Below, piece after piece: positions 34,107-43,476 of a DNA stretch of 64,000 nucleotides. Positions within the stretch are counted from its first letter, which is position 1, and each line of letters starts with the position of its first letter. The DNA is taken from assembly GCF_003628435.1 (NCBI RefSeq), contig NZ_RBZN01000002.1:1-64000 (forward strand), written 5' to 3'. The translations under genes and the position numbers were made by a program. This DNA comes from Ureibacillus endophyticus. GTDB lineage: Bacteria; Bacillota; Bacilli; Bacillales_A; Planococcaceae. The notes beneath the pieces were generated by a model. The model was not told where the DNA came from and searched no databases. It saw nothing but the letters and a program-made list of their open reading frames with translations.

Positions 34107-36328
34107 GTAAAAAGAAATTTCGATTCCAATGGGGAGCCTTTCTAATGTTATTACTTTATGGAGGGCTCTTTTTTGCATTATTTATTCGTATTTTTTTCAT
34201 TCAGGCAACAGGTGTAGTAGATGGTCAAAAATTAGAGGTGAAAGCTGCGGCTCTTTATGAGAAAGAAGCGGTATTATCGGCAGAACGTGGAAAGATTCTT
34301 GACCGTAATGGAAATATTATTGCGGAAGACACACTAAGTTATCGATTAATAGCAGTTGTAAACCCAAAAGCCACAACTAATCCTGAGGATCCAAAACACG
34401 TACAAGATCCAGATTATACGGCAAAAGTGCTATCTAAATACATTGCAATGGATGAATCTGAAATCTATAAAATTTTAACTAGAAAATTAAGTGATGGAAG
34501 GCAGCCGTACCAGGTTGAATTTGGAGTGGCGGGTCGTAGTATTAGTCATGAACTGATGAATGAAATTGATAAAGAGAAGCTTCCTGGAATTATATTTGCT
34601 AGTGATAAAAAACGTTATTATCCAAACGGTGCATTTGCTTCTCACTTAGTTGGTTTTGCACAAAAAGAAGAACAAGAAGATGGTTCTTATAAAACTGTGG
34701 GGAAAATGGGGCTAGAATCAATTTATAATAAAGAACTTACAGGTACAGATGGAAAAATGAAATACGAGAGTGATATTTTTGGATATCTATTACCGAATAG
34801 CGAAAAAATGATTCAGCCTGCTGTAGATGGAAGTAATATCTATTTAACTTTAGATAAAACAATTCAAAATTTTTTAGAAGAATCAATGTCTAAGGTTTAT
34901 AAACAATATTCTCCCGAGTCCATGGTAGCTGTTGTAGCAAATCCAAAAACCGGAGAAATATTAGCAATGTCTCAACGACCAACCTTTGATCCGGACACAC
35001 GTGAAGGTTTAGAAAATAACTGGTTAAATGATGTAATTGAAGATGTGATTGAGCCAGGTTCTACAATGAAGACCTTTACATTGGCTACAGCTATTGAAAC
35101 CGGAAACTGGCATCCGAATGCTGAATTCCAATCAGGGAGCTACACAATCTTAGATAGAACAATTCGAGATCATAATAATGTCGGTTGGGGGAGAATTAGT
35201 TATTTACAAGGTTTCCAGCGATCAGCTAATACAGCGATGGCACATTTATTACAAATGATTGGCGATGAAACTTTTATCAATTATATGAAAAAGTTTGGTT
35301 TCGGTGAAAAAACAGGCATTGATTTACCTGGAGAAGCAACGGGAACATTATTAACAACGTACCCAATCAATCGTGTAACCACTTCCTTTGGTCAAGGGTC
35401 TACGGTAACACCGATTCAACTAGTACAAGCTATGACAGCTGTAGCAAACGATGGCAAGATGATGCAGCCATATGTAATTGATAGAATAGTAGATTCTGAA
35501 AATGAAAAAACAATAAAGAAACATGAACCAAAAACGAAAGGTCAGCCAATTTCAGCAGCAACCGCTAAGCAAGTTCGTGAAATATTAGCTTCAACGATTA
35601 CTTCTGAAGTCGGTACTGCTCAAAGATTTAAAGTAGAGGGCTATGAGGTTGGAGGAAAAACTGGTACTGCACAAATTGCTAAACCAGGTGGCGGTTATTA
35701 CTATGGAAAAAATAATTATTTATATTCTTTCTTAGGACTAGCGCCAATAGATGATCCTCAACTAATTGTTTATGTAGCAGTAAAGCGCCCAAAATTAGCA
35801 CCAACAGAAGTTGGATCTGAACCAGTAGCGGCAATCTTTACATCTGTAGTACAAAATAGCTTGAAATATTTAAATATTAAACCGGAAGATGCTGCAAAAG
35901 TTCAAACAGTAGCGATGGGTGACTATATTGGGAAAAATTCAGATAGTATTCAAGTTGAATTACAGAATGAAGGATTAACGCCAATAATTATCGGTGAAGG
36001 TGGTACGATAACAGACCAGTATCCTGACAAAAATCTAGCGATTACTAAAGGTAGTTTAATATTTTTAAAGACAGATGGTGAGATATCCTTACCATCATTT
36101 GAAAACTGGTCATTACGAAATGTACTAGTATATAAAATGATGTCAGGGTTACCAATTGAAATTGTTGGGGATGGTTATGTAGAAAGTCAAAGCGTATCGG
36201 CAAATACGGTTGTTTACGATTCTTCTCCGATTGTAGTTAAACTTAAAACACCAAAAGAAATGTATACAGTTCCAGAAAAAGAAACAGAAGAGACTGAAGA
36301 AGAAGGCGAGATAATACCACAAGATTAA
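34103..36328 (+). CDS. pbpB: Penicillin-binding protein 2B, septal transpeptidase
   Basis: This class B PBP crosslinks septal peptidoglycan with FtsW. The 741-residue protein has a short cytoplasmic tail, a membrane anchor (~9-33), a dimerisation domain, and a transpeptidase domain with the active-site STMK (Ser about 320, in EPGSTMKTF), SAN in RSANTAMAH near 374 and KTGT near 519. Two PASTA modules follow (~590-715), and the protein ends in an acidic tail. The ATG overlaps the ftsL stop. It sits directly before spoVD, as in B. subtilis. Confidence 0.95.
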   Translation: MSKKKFRFQWGAFLMLLLYGGLFFALFIRIFFIQATGVVDGQKLEVKAAALYEKEAVLSAERGKILDRNGNIIAEDTLSYRLIAVVNPKATTNPEDPKHVQDPDYTAKVLSKYIAMDESEIYKILTRKLSDGRQPYQVEFGVAGRSISHELMNEIDKEKLPGIIFASDKKRYYPNGAFASHLVGFAQKEEQEDGSYKTVGKMGLESIYNKELTGTDGKMKYESDIFGYLLPNSEKMIQPAVDGSNIYLTLDKTIQNFLEESMSKVYKQYSPESMVAVVANPKTGEILAMSQRPTFDPDTREGLENNWLNDVIEDVIEPGSTMKTFTLATAIETGNWHPNAEFQSGSYTILDRTIRDHNNVGWGRISYLQGFQRSANTAMAHLLQMIGDETFINYMKKFGFGEKTGIDLPGEATGTLLTTYPINRVTTSFGQGSTVTPIQLVQAMTAVANDGKMMQPYVIDRIVDSENEKTIKKHEPKTKGQPISAATAKQVREILASTITSEVGTAQRFKVEGYEVGGKTGTAQIAKPGGGYYYGKNNYLYSFLGLAPIDDPQLIVYVAVKRPKLAPTEVGSEPVAAIFTSVVQNSLKYLNIKPEDAAKVQTVAMGDYIGKNSDSIQVELQNEGLTPIIIGEGGTITDQYPDKNLAITKGSLIFLKTDGEISLPSFENWSLRNVLVYKMMSGLPIEIVGDGYVESQSVSANTVVYDSSPIVVKLKTPKEMYTVPEKETEETEEEGEIIPQD

Positions 36329-36392
36329 TAAGGAAATAGAATAGATGTCCACTTCAAATCATACTTTGTTAAAAACGAGGTGTGAAGATAAA

Positions 36393-38315
36393 ATGAAGTG
36401 GATTTCTACCATTTCAAAAAGTCGCTTGAAATTAATTATTTATGGGTTTATTCTTTTTGGGATTGCAGTTGTCATAAGGCTATTTTATGTACAGGTGATT
36501 CAGCACGATAAATTAACAGAATTAGCGAAAGAAAATTGGGATCGTGAAATTCCATTTGCAGCTGAACGTGGTGAAATTGTAGATAGGAATGGGAATGTAT
36601 TGGTAACAAATAAACTTGCTCCAACCCTCTATTTTATGCCTGCACAAAATGATAATATTGAACTTGCTGCAAAACAGATTGCTTCAGTGTTAAAAATTGA
36701 TGAAAAAAAACTTTTCGAAAAAATGAATACAAGGGATTATCTTGTGAAATTGGCACCTGAAGCAAAAAATATTACGTATGAACAAGCCGTCCAAATTCAA
36801 GGATTGAAAATAGATGGCCTATATACAGGAGTAGATTATGTTCGACATTATCCCTACGGCAACTTATTATCAAGATTTATTGGTTTTACAGGTTACGATA
36901 CACAGGGACTAGCTGGTATTGAGTACCAATACGATAAATTACTAACTTCTAAAGATGCTGCTATTCGTCTTTTCACGGATGCAAAGGGTAATTCACTTCC
37001 ACATGTGGACGATGAATGGCGAGAAGGAGATCAAGGTGCAACGGTAGAATTGACGATTGATTTAGATGTTCAACAGGTGGTAGAACGGGAATTAGCTCTG
37101 GCCATGGAAAAATATGATGCTGATCAAGCATTAGCAATTGCTATGAATGTCAATACTGGAGAAATATTAGCATTATCTTCTTACCCTACATATGACCCTT
37201 CGAATTTTGAAGATGTAGATTCTTCAATTTACAATCGAAACTTACCAGTATGGATGACATATGAGCCGGGGTCTACCTTTAAGATCATCACATTAAGTGC
37301 AGCTCTTGAAGAAGGGGTAGTGGATTTAGAAAAGGATACATTCCATGATAAAGGGTACACAATTGTAGAAGGAGCAAGACTTCGTTGTTGGAAACGAGAA
37401 GGTCATGGTACTGAAACGTTTTTACAAGTTGTAGAGAATTCATGTAACCCAGGATTTATTGAATTAGGTCAACGTGTAGGACCAACAAAGCTTCAACAAT
37501 ATATTAGAAACTTTGGATTTGGTGAACCAACAGGATCAAATATTGCTGGAGAAGCTTCGGGGATTTTATTCTCAAAAGAAGCATACGGCCCTGTTGAACA
37601 TGCAACCACATCCTTTGGTCAAGGGATTTCTGTAACACCAATACAGCAAGTACAGGCAGTCGCTGCGGCTGTAAATGGTGGGAAATTATATACTCCATAT
37701 GTTGTTTCAAAAGTTTATGATTCGGAAACTGGTAAAGTTTTAGTGGAGAATAAACCGGAACTAAAGCGTACTGTAATTAGCGAGGAAACTTCTAAAAAGG
37801 TACGAGAAGCATTGGAATCCGTTGTAGCGAATGGTTCTGGACGTGCTGCTTTCCGTGATGGTTTACGAATTGGTGGTAAGACAGGTACTGCACAAAAAGT
37901 AGAAAACGGCCGCTACAAAGATGGTGATTACATTGTATCCTTTATTGGATTTGCACCTGCCGATAATCCGGAAGTAGTCGTTTATGTTGCTGTTGATAAC
38001 CCTAAAGGATCTTTAATTTTTGGTAGTACGATTGCAGCTCCAATTGTTGGACAAATTATTGAAGATATTGCTCCTAAAATTGGGTTAGAAGTAAATCGGG
38101 AAGGTCAACTTGAAAAACAATATCGATGGGGAGATCCGATAACTGAACGAGTACCAAATTTAATTGGATATGAAAAAAAGGACATTATGAAATTACAATA
38201 TCCATTTAAAATTGAGATACATGGTGATGGAAATGTCGTTACTGCCCAGTTACCTGAGCCTGAAAACATCCTTGAACAAGATGGTACAATTCATTTGTAT
38301 TTAGATAATAACTAG
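36393..38315 (+). CDS. spoVD: SpoVD, sporulation-specific class B penicillin-binding protein
   Basis: SpoVD is the transpeptidase for spore cortex synthesis, working with SpoVE. The 640-residue protein has a membrane anchor (~14-34), dimerisation domain, transpeptidase motifs STFK (Ser 294), SCN near 350 and KTGT near 496, and one PASTA module at the end (~590-640). With the start at ATG 36393, the Cys pair in RCW and NSCNPG falls at residues 332 and 351, the same numbers as the redox-active Cys pair kept reduced by StoA in B. subtilis, which also supports this start. GAGGTG lies 10 bases upstream. A hairpin follows in the gap before mraY, where murE would be expected. Confidence 0.95.
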   Translation: MKWISTISKSRLKLIIYGFILFGIAVVIRLFYVQVIQHDKLTELAKENWDREIPFAAERGEIVDRNGNVLVTNKLAPTLYFMPAQNDNIELAAKQIASVLKIDEKKLFEKMNTRDYLVKLAPEAKNITYEQAVQIQGLKIDGLYTGVDYVRHYPYGNLLSRFIGFTGYDTQGLAGIEYQYDKLLTSKDAAIRLFTDAKGNSLPHVDDEWREGDQGATVELTIDLDVQQVVERELALAMEKYDADQALAIAMNVNTGEILALSSYPTYDPSNFEDVDSSIYNRNLPVWMTYEPGSTFKIITLSAALEEGVVDLEKDTFHDKGYTIVEGARLRCWKREGHGTETFLQVVENSCNPGFIELGQRVGPTKLQQYIRNFGFGEPTGSNIAGEASGILFSKEAYGPVEHATTSFGQGISVTPIQQVQAVAAAVNGGKLYTPYVVSKVYDSETGKVLVENKPELKRTVISEETSKKVREALESVVANGSGRAAFRDGLRIGGKTGTAQKVENGRYKDGDYIVSFIGFAPADNPEVVVYVAVDNPKGSLIFGSTIAAPIVGQIIEDIAPKIGLEVNREGQLEKQYRWGDPITERVPNLIGYEKKDIMKLQYPFKIEIHGDGNVVTAQLPEPENILEQDGTIHLYLDNN

Positions 38316-38323
38316 TTCATTTA

Positions 38324-38367
38324 GTTCTTAATTAATAGTAAATTACTTATGATGATTTATTAAGAAC
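38324..38367. repeat. Inverted repeat in the spoVD-mraY gap
   Basis: GTTCTTAATTAA (38324-38335) and TTTATTAAGAAC (38356-38367) pair at 11 of 12 positions. There is no T-run, so it is not a typical terminator. It marks the place where murE is found in B. subtilis. Confidence 0.55.
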
Positions 38368-38389
38368 AAGACTTTAAAGGAGATTTAAC

Positions 38390-39364
38390 ATGACAATTTT
38401 AACAACAATAACCATTCTAGCAATATCTTTTATCGCTTCTGTGGTTTTAGCACCAATAGCAATTCCAATTCTACGTAGATTGAAGTTTGGACAGAGTATC
38501 CGCGAAGAAGGCCCGCAGTCGCATATGAAAAAAGCTGGAACACCAACGATGGGTGGTATTATCTTTCTAATATCTATCATTGCTACGACGGTAATTGTTG
38601 GGAATATTTATAACTTGTTTACAACTCAGTCAGTTGTAATGATACTTGTATTAGCAGGCTTTGGGTTAATCGGGTTTTTAGACGATGGAATCAAAGTTAT
38701 TTTTAAACGTAATCTTGGGTTAACTTCTATCCAAAAGTTAATTGGTCAAATTATTATTTCAATTGCTGCTTTCCTATTATTACGTTTAGGGACATTTGAT
38801 ACATCAATAAGTATCCCTTTTACAGATATCTCTATTGATTTTGGGATTTTATATGTAGGTTTTTTAATTTTCTGGTTAGTTGGTTTTTCTAATGCTGTCA
38901 ACTTAACGGATGGATTAGATGGCTTAGTTGCTGGTACTGCATCTATTGCATTTACCGCATTTGGGGTCATCGCGTTATTTAATGAACAGCATGACGTTGC
39001 ACTATTTACTTTTGCAGTAACAGGTGCATTATTAGGTTTCTTAATTTTCAATGCGAACCCTGCAAAAGTATTTATGGGTGATACAGGGTCCCTTGCTTTA
39101 GGGGGATCCCTGGCACTTGTATCTGTAATAGTGAAAGAAGAATTATTACTTTTATTGATTGGGTTAGTTTTTGTGATTGAAACACTTTCGGTTATTTTAC
39201 AAGTAGGCAGTTATAAATTGCGTAAAAAACGCATATTCAAAATGAGTCCGATACATCACCATTTTGAGTTATCTGGGTGGTCCGAACGTAAAGTAGTTGG
39301 AGTATTTTGGTCCACAGCATTAGTTGTCGCATTAATTGCAGTATTAACGGAGGCCTTAATATGA
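38390..39364 (+). CDS. mraY: MraY, phospho-MurNAc-pentapeptide translocase
   Basis: MraY transfers phospho-MurNAc-pentapeptide to undecaprenyl phosphate, making lipid I. The 324-residue membrane protein has ten hydrophobic segments and the active-site motifs KKAGTPTMGG near residue 45, LDDGIKVIFKRN near 94, NLTDGLDGL near 167, FMGDTGSLALGG near 226 and the HHHFE loop near 285. The ATG at 38390 is preceded by AAAGGAG. Its stop TGA overlaps the murD ATG by four bases. Confidence 0.96.
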   Translation: MTILTTITILAISFIASVVLAPIAIPILRRLKFGQSIREEGPQSHMKKAGTPTMGGIIFLISIIATTVIVGNIYNLFTTQSVVMILVLAGFGLIGFLDDGIKVIFKRNLGLTSIQKLIGQIIISIAAFLLLRLGTFDTSISIPFTDISIDFGILYVGFLIFWLVGFSNAVNLTDGLDGLVAGTASIAFTAFGVIALFNEQHDVALFTFAVTGALLGFLIFNANPAKVFMGDTGSLALGGSLALVSVIVKEELLLLLIGLVFVIETLSVILQVGSYKLRKKRIFKMSPIHHHFELSGWSERKVVGVFWSTALVVALIAVLTEALI

Positions 39365-40710
39365 TTCAAATTTCAAATTTCCAACATAAAAAAGTTTTAG
39401 TACTCGGATTAGCAAAAAGTGGTGTTGCTGCATCAGAGCTCCTACATCAGTTAGGAGCTTTCGTTACGGTGAATGATTCAAAGCCATTTGATGAAAATCC
39501 TCAAGCACAGGAACTCCTGAAAAAGGGGATAACTGTTATTTGTGGTAGACATCCAGAAGATTTATTAGATGAAGGATTTGAATTAATTGTAAAAAATCCA
39601 GGGATTCCTTATTCAAATCCGATTATTGTGGATGCAATCAATCGAGGATTACCTGTAATTACTGAAGTGGAACTTGCTTATTTAATAAGTGAAGCGCCAA
39701 TTATTGGAATAACAGGAACAAATGGAAAAACGACTACGACAACTTTAATTTTTGAAATGTTAAATAACGGTCAAAAACAACCCTTAATCGCTGGTAATAT
39801 TGGAACAGTTGCATGTGGAGTCGCTGCAGAAGCGAAAAAAGAAAATGTCATTGTTACGGAGCTCTCTTCATTCCAGTTAATGGGAACAATTGAGTTTAAA
39901 CCAAATATCGCAATTTTAACAAATTTATATGATGCGCATTTGGACTACCATGGTACTTTCGAGGAATATGCAGAAGCGAAATTTAATATTACAAAAAATC
40001 AGGATGAAAACGATTGGCTCATTTATAATGCAAGTCAGGAAGTCGTAAAGAAATTTGCTGATCGATCAAAGGCTCAGAAAGTTCCATTTAACTCAAATGG
40101 TCGTACTGAAGAGGGTATTAGTGCAGATGAAGAAACAATTTATTGGATGGGAAAACCATACTTAAGTCGTTTGAACATTGCTTTACCAGGGAAACATAAC
40201 TTAGAAAATGCTTTAGCAGCAATAGCCGCTTGTATCCTATATGGTTGTGATAAATCGGCGATTGAAGAAGTATTAAAAACATTTACAGGTGTTCGACACC
40301 GTACACAATTTGTTCGTGAATGGAATGGACGTAAATTTTATAATGATTCAAAAGCTACGAACTGTTTGGCGACAAAGGTGGCATTAAATGCTTTCCAACA
40401 GCCAATTATTTTAATTGCTGGAGGACTTGATCGTGGCCATTCCTTTGAAGAGCTCCGAGATTCTATGCAATATGTAAAGGCTGTTGTGGCATATGGGCAA
40501 ACAGGGGAACGTTTTATTGAATTTGCAAAGTCTTGTGGTATTGAACAAACAATCCTTGCCCAAGATGTTGAAGATGCTGTTGTAAAAGCAGTTCCACTTT
40601 CAGAAAGTGGAGAAGTGATATTATTATCACCTGCATGTGCAAGTTGGGACCAATATAAAAGTTTTGAAGTTCGCGGAGATTTGTTTATTAATGCGGTTAT
40701 GAATCTTTAA
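39361..40710 (+). CDS. murD: MurD, UDP-MurNAc-L-Ala:D-Glu ligase
   Basis: MurD adds D-glutamate to UDP-MurNAc-L-alanine. The 449-residue Mur ligase has an N-terminal Rossmann domain (VLVLGLAKSGVAASELL), the ATP loop GITGTNGKTTTTTL near residue 114, the candidate carbamylated Lys in AEAKFNITKNQ near 205, HRTQFV near 306 and YNDSKATN near 320. ATG 39361 overlaps the mraY stop (ATGA) and follows GGAGG; the frame extends upstream inside mraY but without a binding site. A long palindrome follows before spoVE. Confidence 0.95.
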   Translation: MIQISNFQHKKVLVLGLAKSGVAASELLHQLGAFVTVNDSKPFDENPQAQELLKKGITVICGRHPEDLLDEGFELIVKNPGIPYSNPIIVDAINRGLPVITEVELAYLISEAPIIGITGTNGKTTTTTLIFEMLNNGQKQPLIAGNIGTVACGVAAEAKKENVIVTELSSFQLMGTIEFKPNIAILTNLYDAHLDYHGTFEEYAEAKFNITKNQDENDWLIYNASQEVVKKFADRSKAQKVPFNSNGRTEEGISADEETIYWMGKPYLSRLNIALPGKHNLENALAAIAACILYGCDKSAIEEVLKTFTGVRHRTQFVREWNGRKFYNDSKATNCLATKVALNAFQQPIILIAGGLDRGHSFEELRDSMQYVKAVVAYGQTGERFIEFAKSCGIEQTILAQDVEDAVVKAVPLSESGEVILLSPACASWDQYKSFEVRGDLFINAVMNL

Positions 40711-40711
40711 G

Positions 40712-40753
40712 ATTTGTGCTTAGTACAATGTTCAATTGTATCTAAGCACAAAT
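40712..40753. repeat. Long palindrome between murD and spoVE
   Basis: ATTTGTGCTTAG (40712-40723) pairs perfectly with CTAAGCACAAAT (40742-40753), and ACAAT with ATTGT continues the stem inward around a small loop. No T-run follows, so a simple terminator is unlikely. It could be a regulatory hairpin or a small mobile palindrome. Confidence 0.7.
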
Positions 40754-40761
40754 ATAGCTAT

Positions 40762-41877
40762 ATGAAAAGTTCTTACGAAAGGATGCCTTCACTGAAGTTT
40801 ACCTATAAAAGGCTTTTTATTATATCAGCATTTCTTTTGTCACTAATGGGAATTCTCTTTATTTATTCAGCGGGTACATATTGGAGTTCAATTCATTATG
40901 AAGGACAAATGCCGTTCTATTTGAAGCAACTAATTTATTTAATTTTAGCCATTGCAGTATTTCTTACAGTTGCCAATATGCCTACATTTACAATGGAAAA
41001 GACTTGGATTACTCTATATGTATTTTCGTTAATTTTATTGGTTTTAGTACTTGTACCTGGTATTGGTTTGGTGCGTAATGGTTCTCAAAGTTGGATTGGG
41101 TTAGGTCCATTAACCATTCAACCAGCAGAATTAGCTAAAATAACAACATTGATGTATTTAAGTTTTCTATTAGGCAAGGTAAAAAATGACGAACGAGTTG
41201 TACAAATAAAACATTTTTTAATCATCATTCTTCCATGTGCATTAATTATGTTACAACCTGACTTTGGTTCAGTATTCATTTTAGTTGTTTCGGCATTTAT
41301 CTTATTGTTTATTGCTAGATACCCAATTAAGCTATATGTCGGGTTTATTGTGATGGGAGTAATTGGCTTAATTGCTTTAATTGCTTCTGCTCCTTATCGA
41401 TTAAAACGTATTGAAGCTTTTATCAATCCATGGGAAGATCCGTTAGGAAGTGGTTTCCAAGCAGTACAATCATTACTTGCGATAGGTCCTGCTGGATTAC
41501 TTGGCCATGGGTTTCAAGAGAGCCGCCAAAAATTCCTGTATCTACCAGAACCACAGAACGACTTTATTTTTTCCATTATTTTAGAGGAAATTGGTTTTTT
41601 AGGTGGTTGTGTTGTATTAGTGCTTTTTGGTTTATTTATTTATTCTGGTTGTGGACTTGCACTGCAATCATTAAAAAGTTCAGATTTTTATGCGATATCT
41701 GCTTTAGTGGGCATGGTCGGGTTCCAAGCTTGTTTAAATATTGGCGTAGTAATTGGATTAATACCTGTAACCGGAGTAACACTACCATTTATTAGCTACG
41801 GTGGAACATCTTTGATGATTATATGGTTTGTGGTAGCGATTGTTGTTGGATTTGCTAATCGAACCAATTCTGTATAA
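40762..41877 (+). CDS. spoVE: SpoVE, sporulation SEDS glycosyltransferase
   Basis: This SEDS protein pairs with SpoVD to build spore cortex. It has about ten membrane segments and motifs ILFIYSAGTYW near the start, GSQSWIGLGPLTIQPAELAK, INPWEDPLGSGFQAVQS, YLPEPQNDFIFS and GVTLPFISYGG. It is called SpoVE rather than FtsW because it follows murD in the SpoVE position, and ftsW is at 0.6 kb. The start is uncertain: ATG 40762 has no ribosome binding site, ATG 40783 abuts GAAAGG, and a CTG at 40792 has ideal spacing (9 bases) from it. murG and murB, which follow spoVE in B. subtilis, are absent; divIB is next after 20 bases. Confidence 0.88.
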   Translation: MKSSYERMPSLKFTYKRLFIISAFLLSLMGILFIYSAGTYWSSIHYEGQMPFYLKQLIYLILAIAVFLTVANMPTFTMEKTWITLYVFSLILLVLVLVPGIGLVRNGSQSWIGLGPLTIQPAELAKITTLMYLSFLLGKVKNDERVVQIKHFLIIILPCALIMLQPDFGSVFILVVSAFILLFIARYPIKLYVGFIVMGVIGLIALIASAPYRLKRIEAFINPWEDPLGSGFQAVQSLLAIGPAGLLGHGFQESRQKFLYLPEPQNDFIFSIILEEIGFLGGCVVLVLFGLFIYSGCGLALQSLKSSDFYAISALVGMVGFQACLNIGVVIGLIPVTGVTLPFISYGGTSLMIIWFVVAIVVGFANRTNSV

Positions 41878-41897
41878 AAGGAAGGGGGAGTAAAAAT

Positions 41898-42731
41898 ATG
41901 GATAAAGTAATTGATATTGAAGATCGCATACCAACATTAAGAGAAAAGAGAAGAAAAAGAACAAACTTTAAATTTATGATATTAATCATTCTGTTTTTCC
42001 TCACTTTATTTTTACTCCTTTATTTCCAATCTCCATACAGTGAAATAAATAAAATTAAAATTACTGGGTCCAATCTTGTTGAAGACAAAGACTATATAAA
42101 ACAATCTCAACTACAAATTGGAGACTCAATGTGGGGGTTTAATGTTGGTGATGTTGAAGAAAGAATAGCGAAACAATATTGGGTTAAAGATGTGGAAGTA
42201 AAAAGAAAATGGTTAACCACTGTAGAAATAAAAGTTAATGAATGGCAAAAGGTTGCTTATATTTCTCTTGATAATGAATTCTATCCAATGTTAGAAAATG
42301 GTGATGTATTCAAAGAATCGAATACATTGGAACCCATCGATGCACCATTATTTTTACAATTTGACGATGAAAAATTAAGGAAAAGGCTATTGAAGGAATT
42401 GGCAAAATTAGATTCCACTGTTCTTGCCTTAATATCTCAAATTAATTCTACTCCATCTAGTGCAGATCCGTATTCAATCACACTATACATGAATGATGGT
42501 TACGAAGTACGTGCCGAAATAACAACTTTAGCAGAGAAGTTAAACTTTTACCCATCAATCGTTGCTCAAATCGAAAATTCATCAGATTATAGTAAAGGCA
42601 TTATTGATATCGAGGTAGGTTCTTACTATAAAACATTTAACGATGAATATACACAACTGGATATTAATTTTGAAGAAATGGATGCACAAGAACAGGAAGT
42701 GTTAGTCGATGAAGAAGCGCAATTACAATAG
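41898..42731 (+). CDS. divIB: DivIB (FtsQ), divisome protein
   Basis: DivIB is a bitopic membrane protein of the divisome that works with FtsL and DivIC. The 277-residue protein has a basic cytoplasmic tail (LREKRRKRTNFK), one membrane helix (~26-47), a POTRA domain (~50-120: INKIKITGSNLVEDKDYIKQSQL..VKRKWLTTVEIKVNEW), a beta domain and an acidic C-terminal tail. ATG 41898 follows GAAGGGGGAG. Its last 23 bases overlap the first DUF881 gene. Confidence 0.92.
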   Translation: MDKVIDIEDRIPTLREKRRKRTNFKFMILIILFFLTLFLLLYFQSPYSEINKIKITGSNLVEDKDYIKQSQLQIGDSMWGFNVGDVEERIAKQYWVKDVEVKRKWLTTVEIKVNEWQKVAYISLDNEFYPMLENGDVFKESNTLEPIDAPLFLQFDDEKLRKRLLKELAKLDSTVLALISQINSTPSSADPYSITLYMNDGYEVRAEITTLAEKLNFYPSIVAQIENSSDYSKGIIDIEVGSYYKTFNDEYTQLDINFEEMDAQEQEVLVDEEAQLQ

Positions 42732-43416
42732 CAAATTTACGAAAAAACAGTTCATCGTACTAATTGTATGTATAAGCACAGGATTTATGATTGGTTATTC
42801 CTATAATCTTGCAAAAGATGAAGTGAAAATGAATTCGAATTACCTTGAGCAAGAAGAATCCTATAGAGAAGAGTTAATTTCCCAGCAAGAAAGAAATAAA
42901 GAACTTACGGAAGAACTTATTGCTTTACAAACGAAGAGAAGAGAATATGAAAAAGACTTTGCAGAAAATGAAGAAGAATATGAACATTTGCTTAAAGAGG
43001 CTGAAAATTTACGCTTATTACTAGGAGAAATTCCTGCGCATGGTGAAGGAATACGTGTCACTTTAAAAGATGGAGAATATAATCCAAATTCAACAAATCC
43101 CAATGAATATATCGTTCATGAAAGTCATGTTTTCAACGTCATAAATGAATTAAAAGTATCCGGAGCAGAAGCAATTTCAATTAATGGACAAAGACTTAAA
43201 TCGAATTCATACATCAGATGTAATGGACCCGTTATTACAATAGATGGTAAACAATATCCTGCTCCATTTATTATTGAAGCAGTTGGCGATCAAGAAACGT
43301 TAATTTCTGCTCTAAAAATTACTGGTGGAGTTTTTGACCAATTACTGAACGATCGAATTGTTGTAACAATTGAAGAGAATGATTATATTCAAATGCCTTC
43401 AATAAATGATGAGTAG
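42709..43416 (+). CDS. ylxW: DUF881 family protein (YlxW type)
   Basis: The 235-residue protein has an N-terminal membrane anchor (FIVLIVCISTGFMIGYSY), a long coiled coil rich in Glu and Lys (~45-110) and a C-terminal DUF881 domain (~110-225) with GIRVTLKDG, GAEAISINGQRL and the late segment ITGGVFDQLLNDRIVVTI. Such proteins are found in pairs in this operon in B. subtilis (YlxW, YlxX), with no settled function beyond a division-cluster location. Its ATG lies inside the divIB end (23-base overlap), so the two are translationally coupled. Confidence 0.82.
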   Translation: MKKRNYNSKFTKKQFIVLIVCISTGFMIGYSYNLAKDEVKMNSNYLEQEESYREELISQQERNKELTEELIALQTKRREYEKDFAENEEEYEHLLKEAENLRLLLGEIPAHGEGIRVTLKDGEYNPNSTNPNEYIVHESHVFNVINELKVSGAEAISINGQRLKSNSYIRCNGPVITIDGKQYPAPFIIEAVGDQETLISALKITGGVFDQLLNDRIVVTIEENDYIQMPSINDE

Positions 43417-43476
43417 AACACCTCCTTTATTCAACGGACAAACCCATAAAATAACAGATATAGGAGGGATTTGTAA

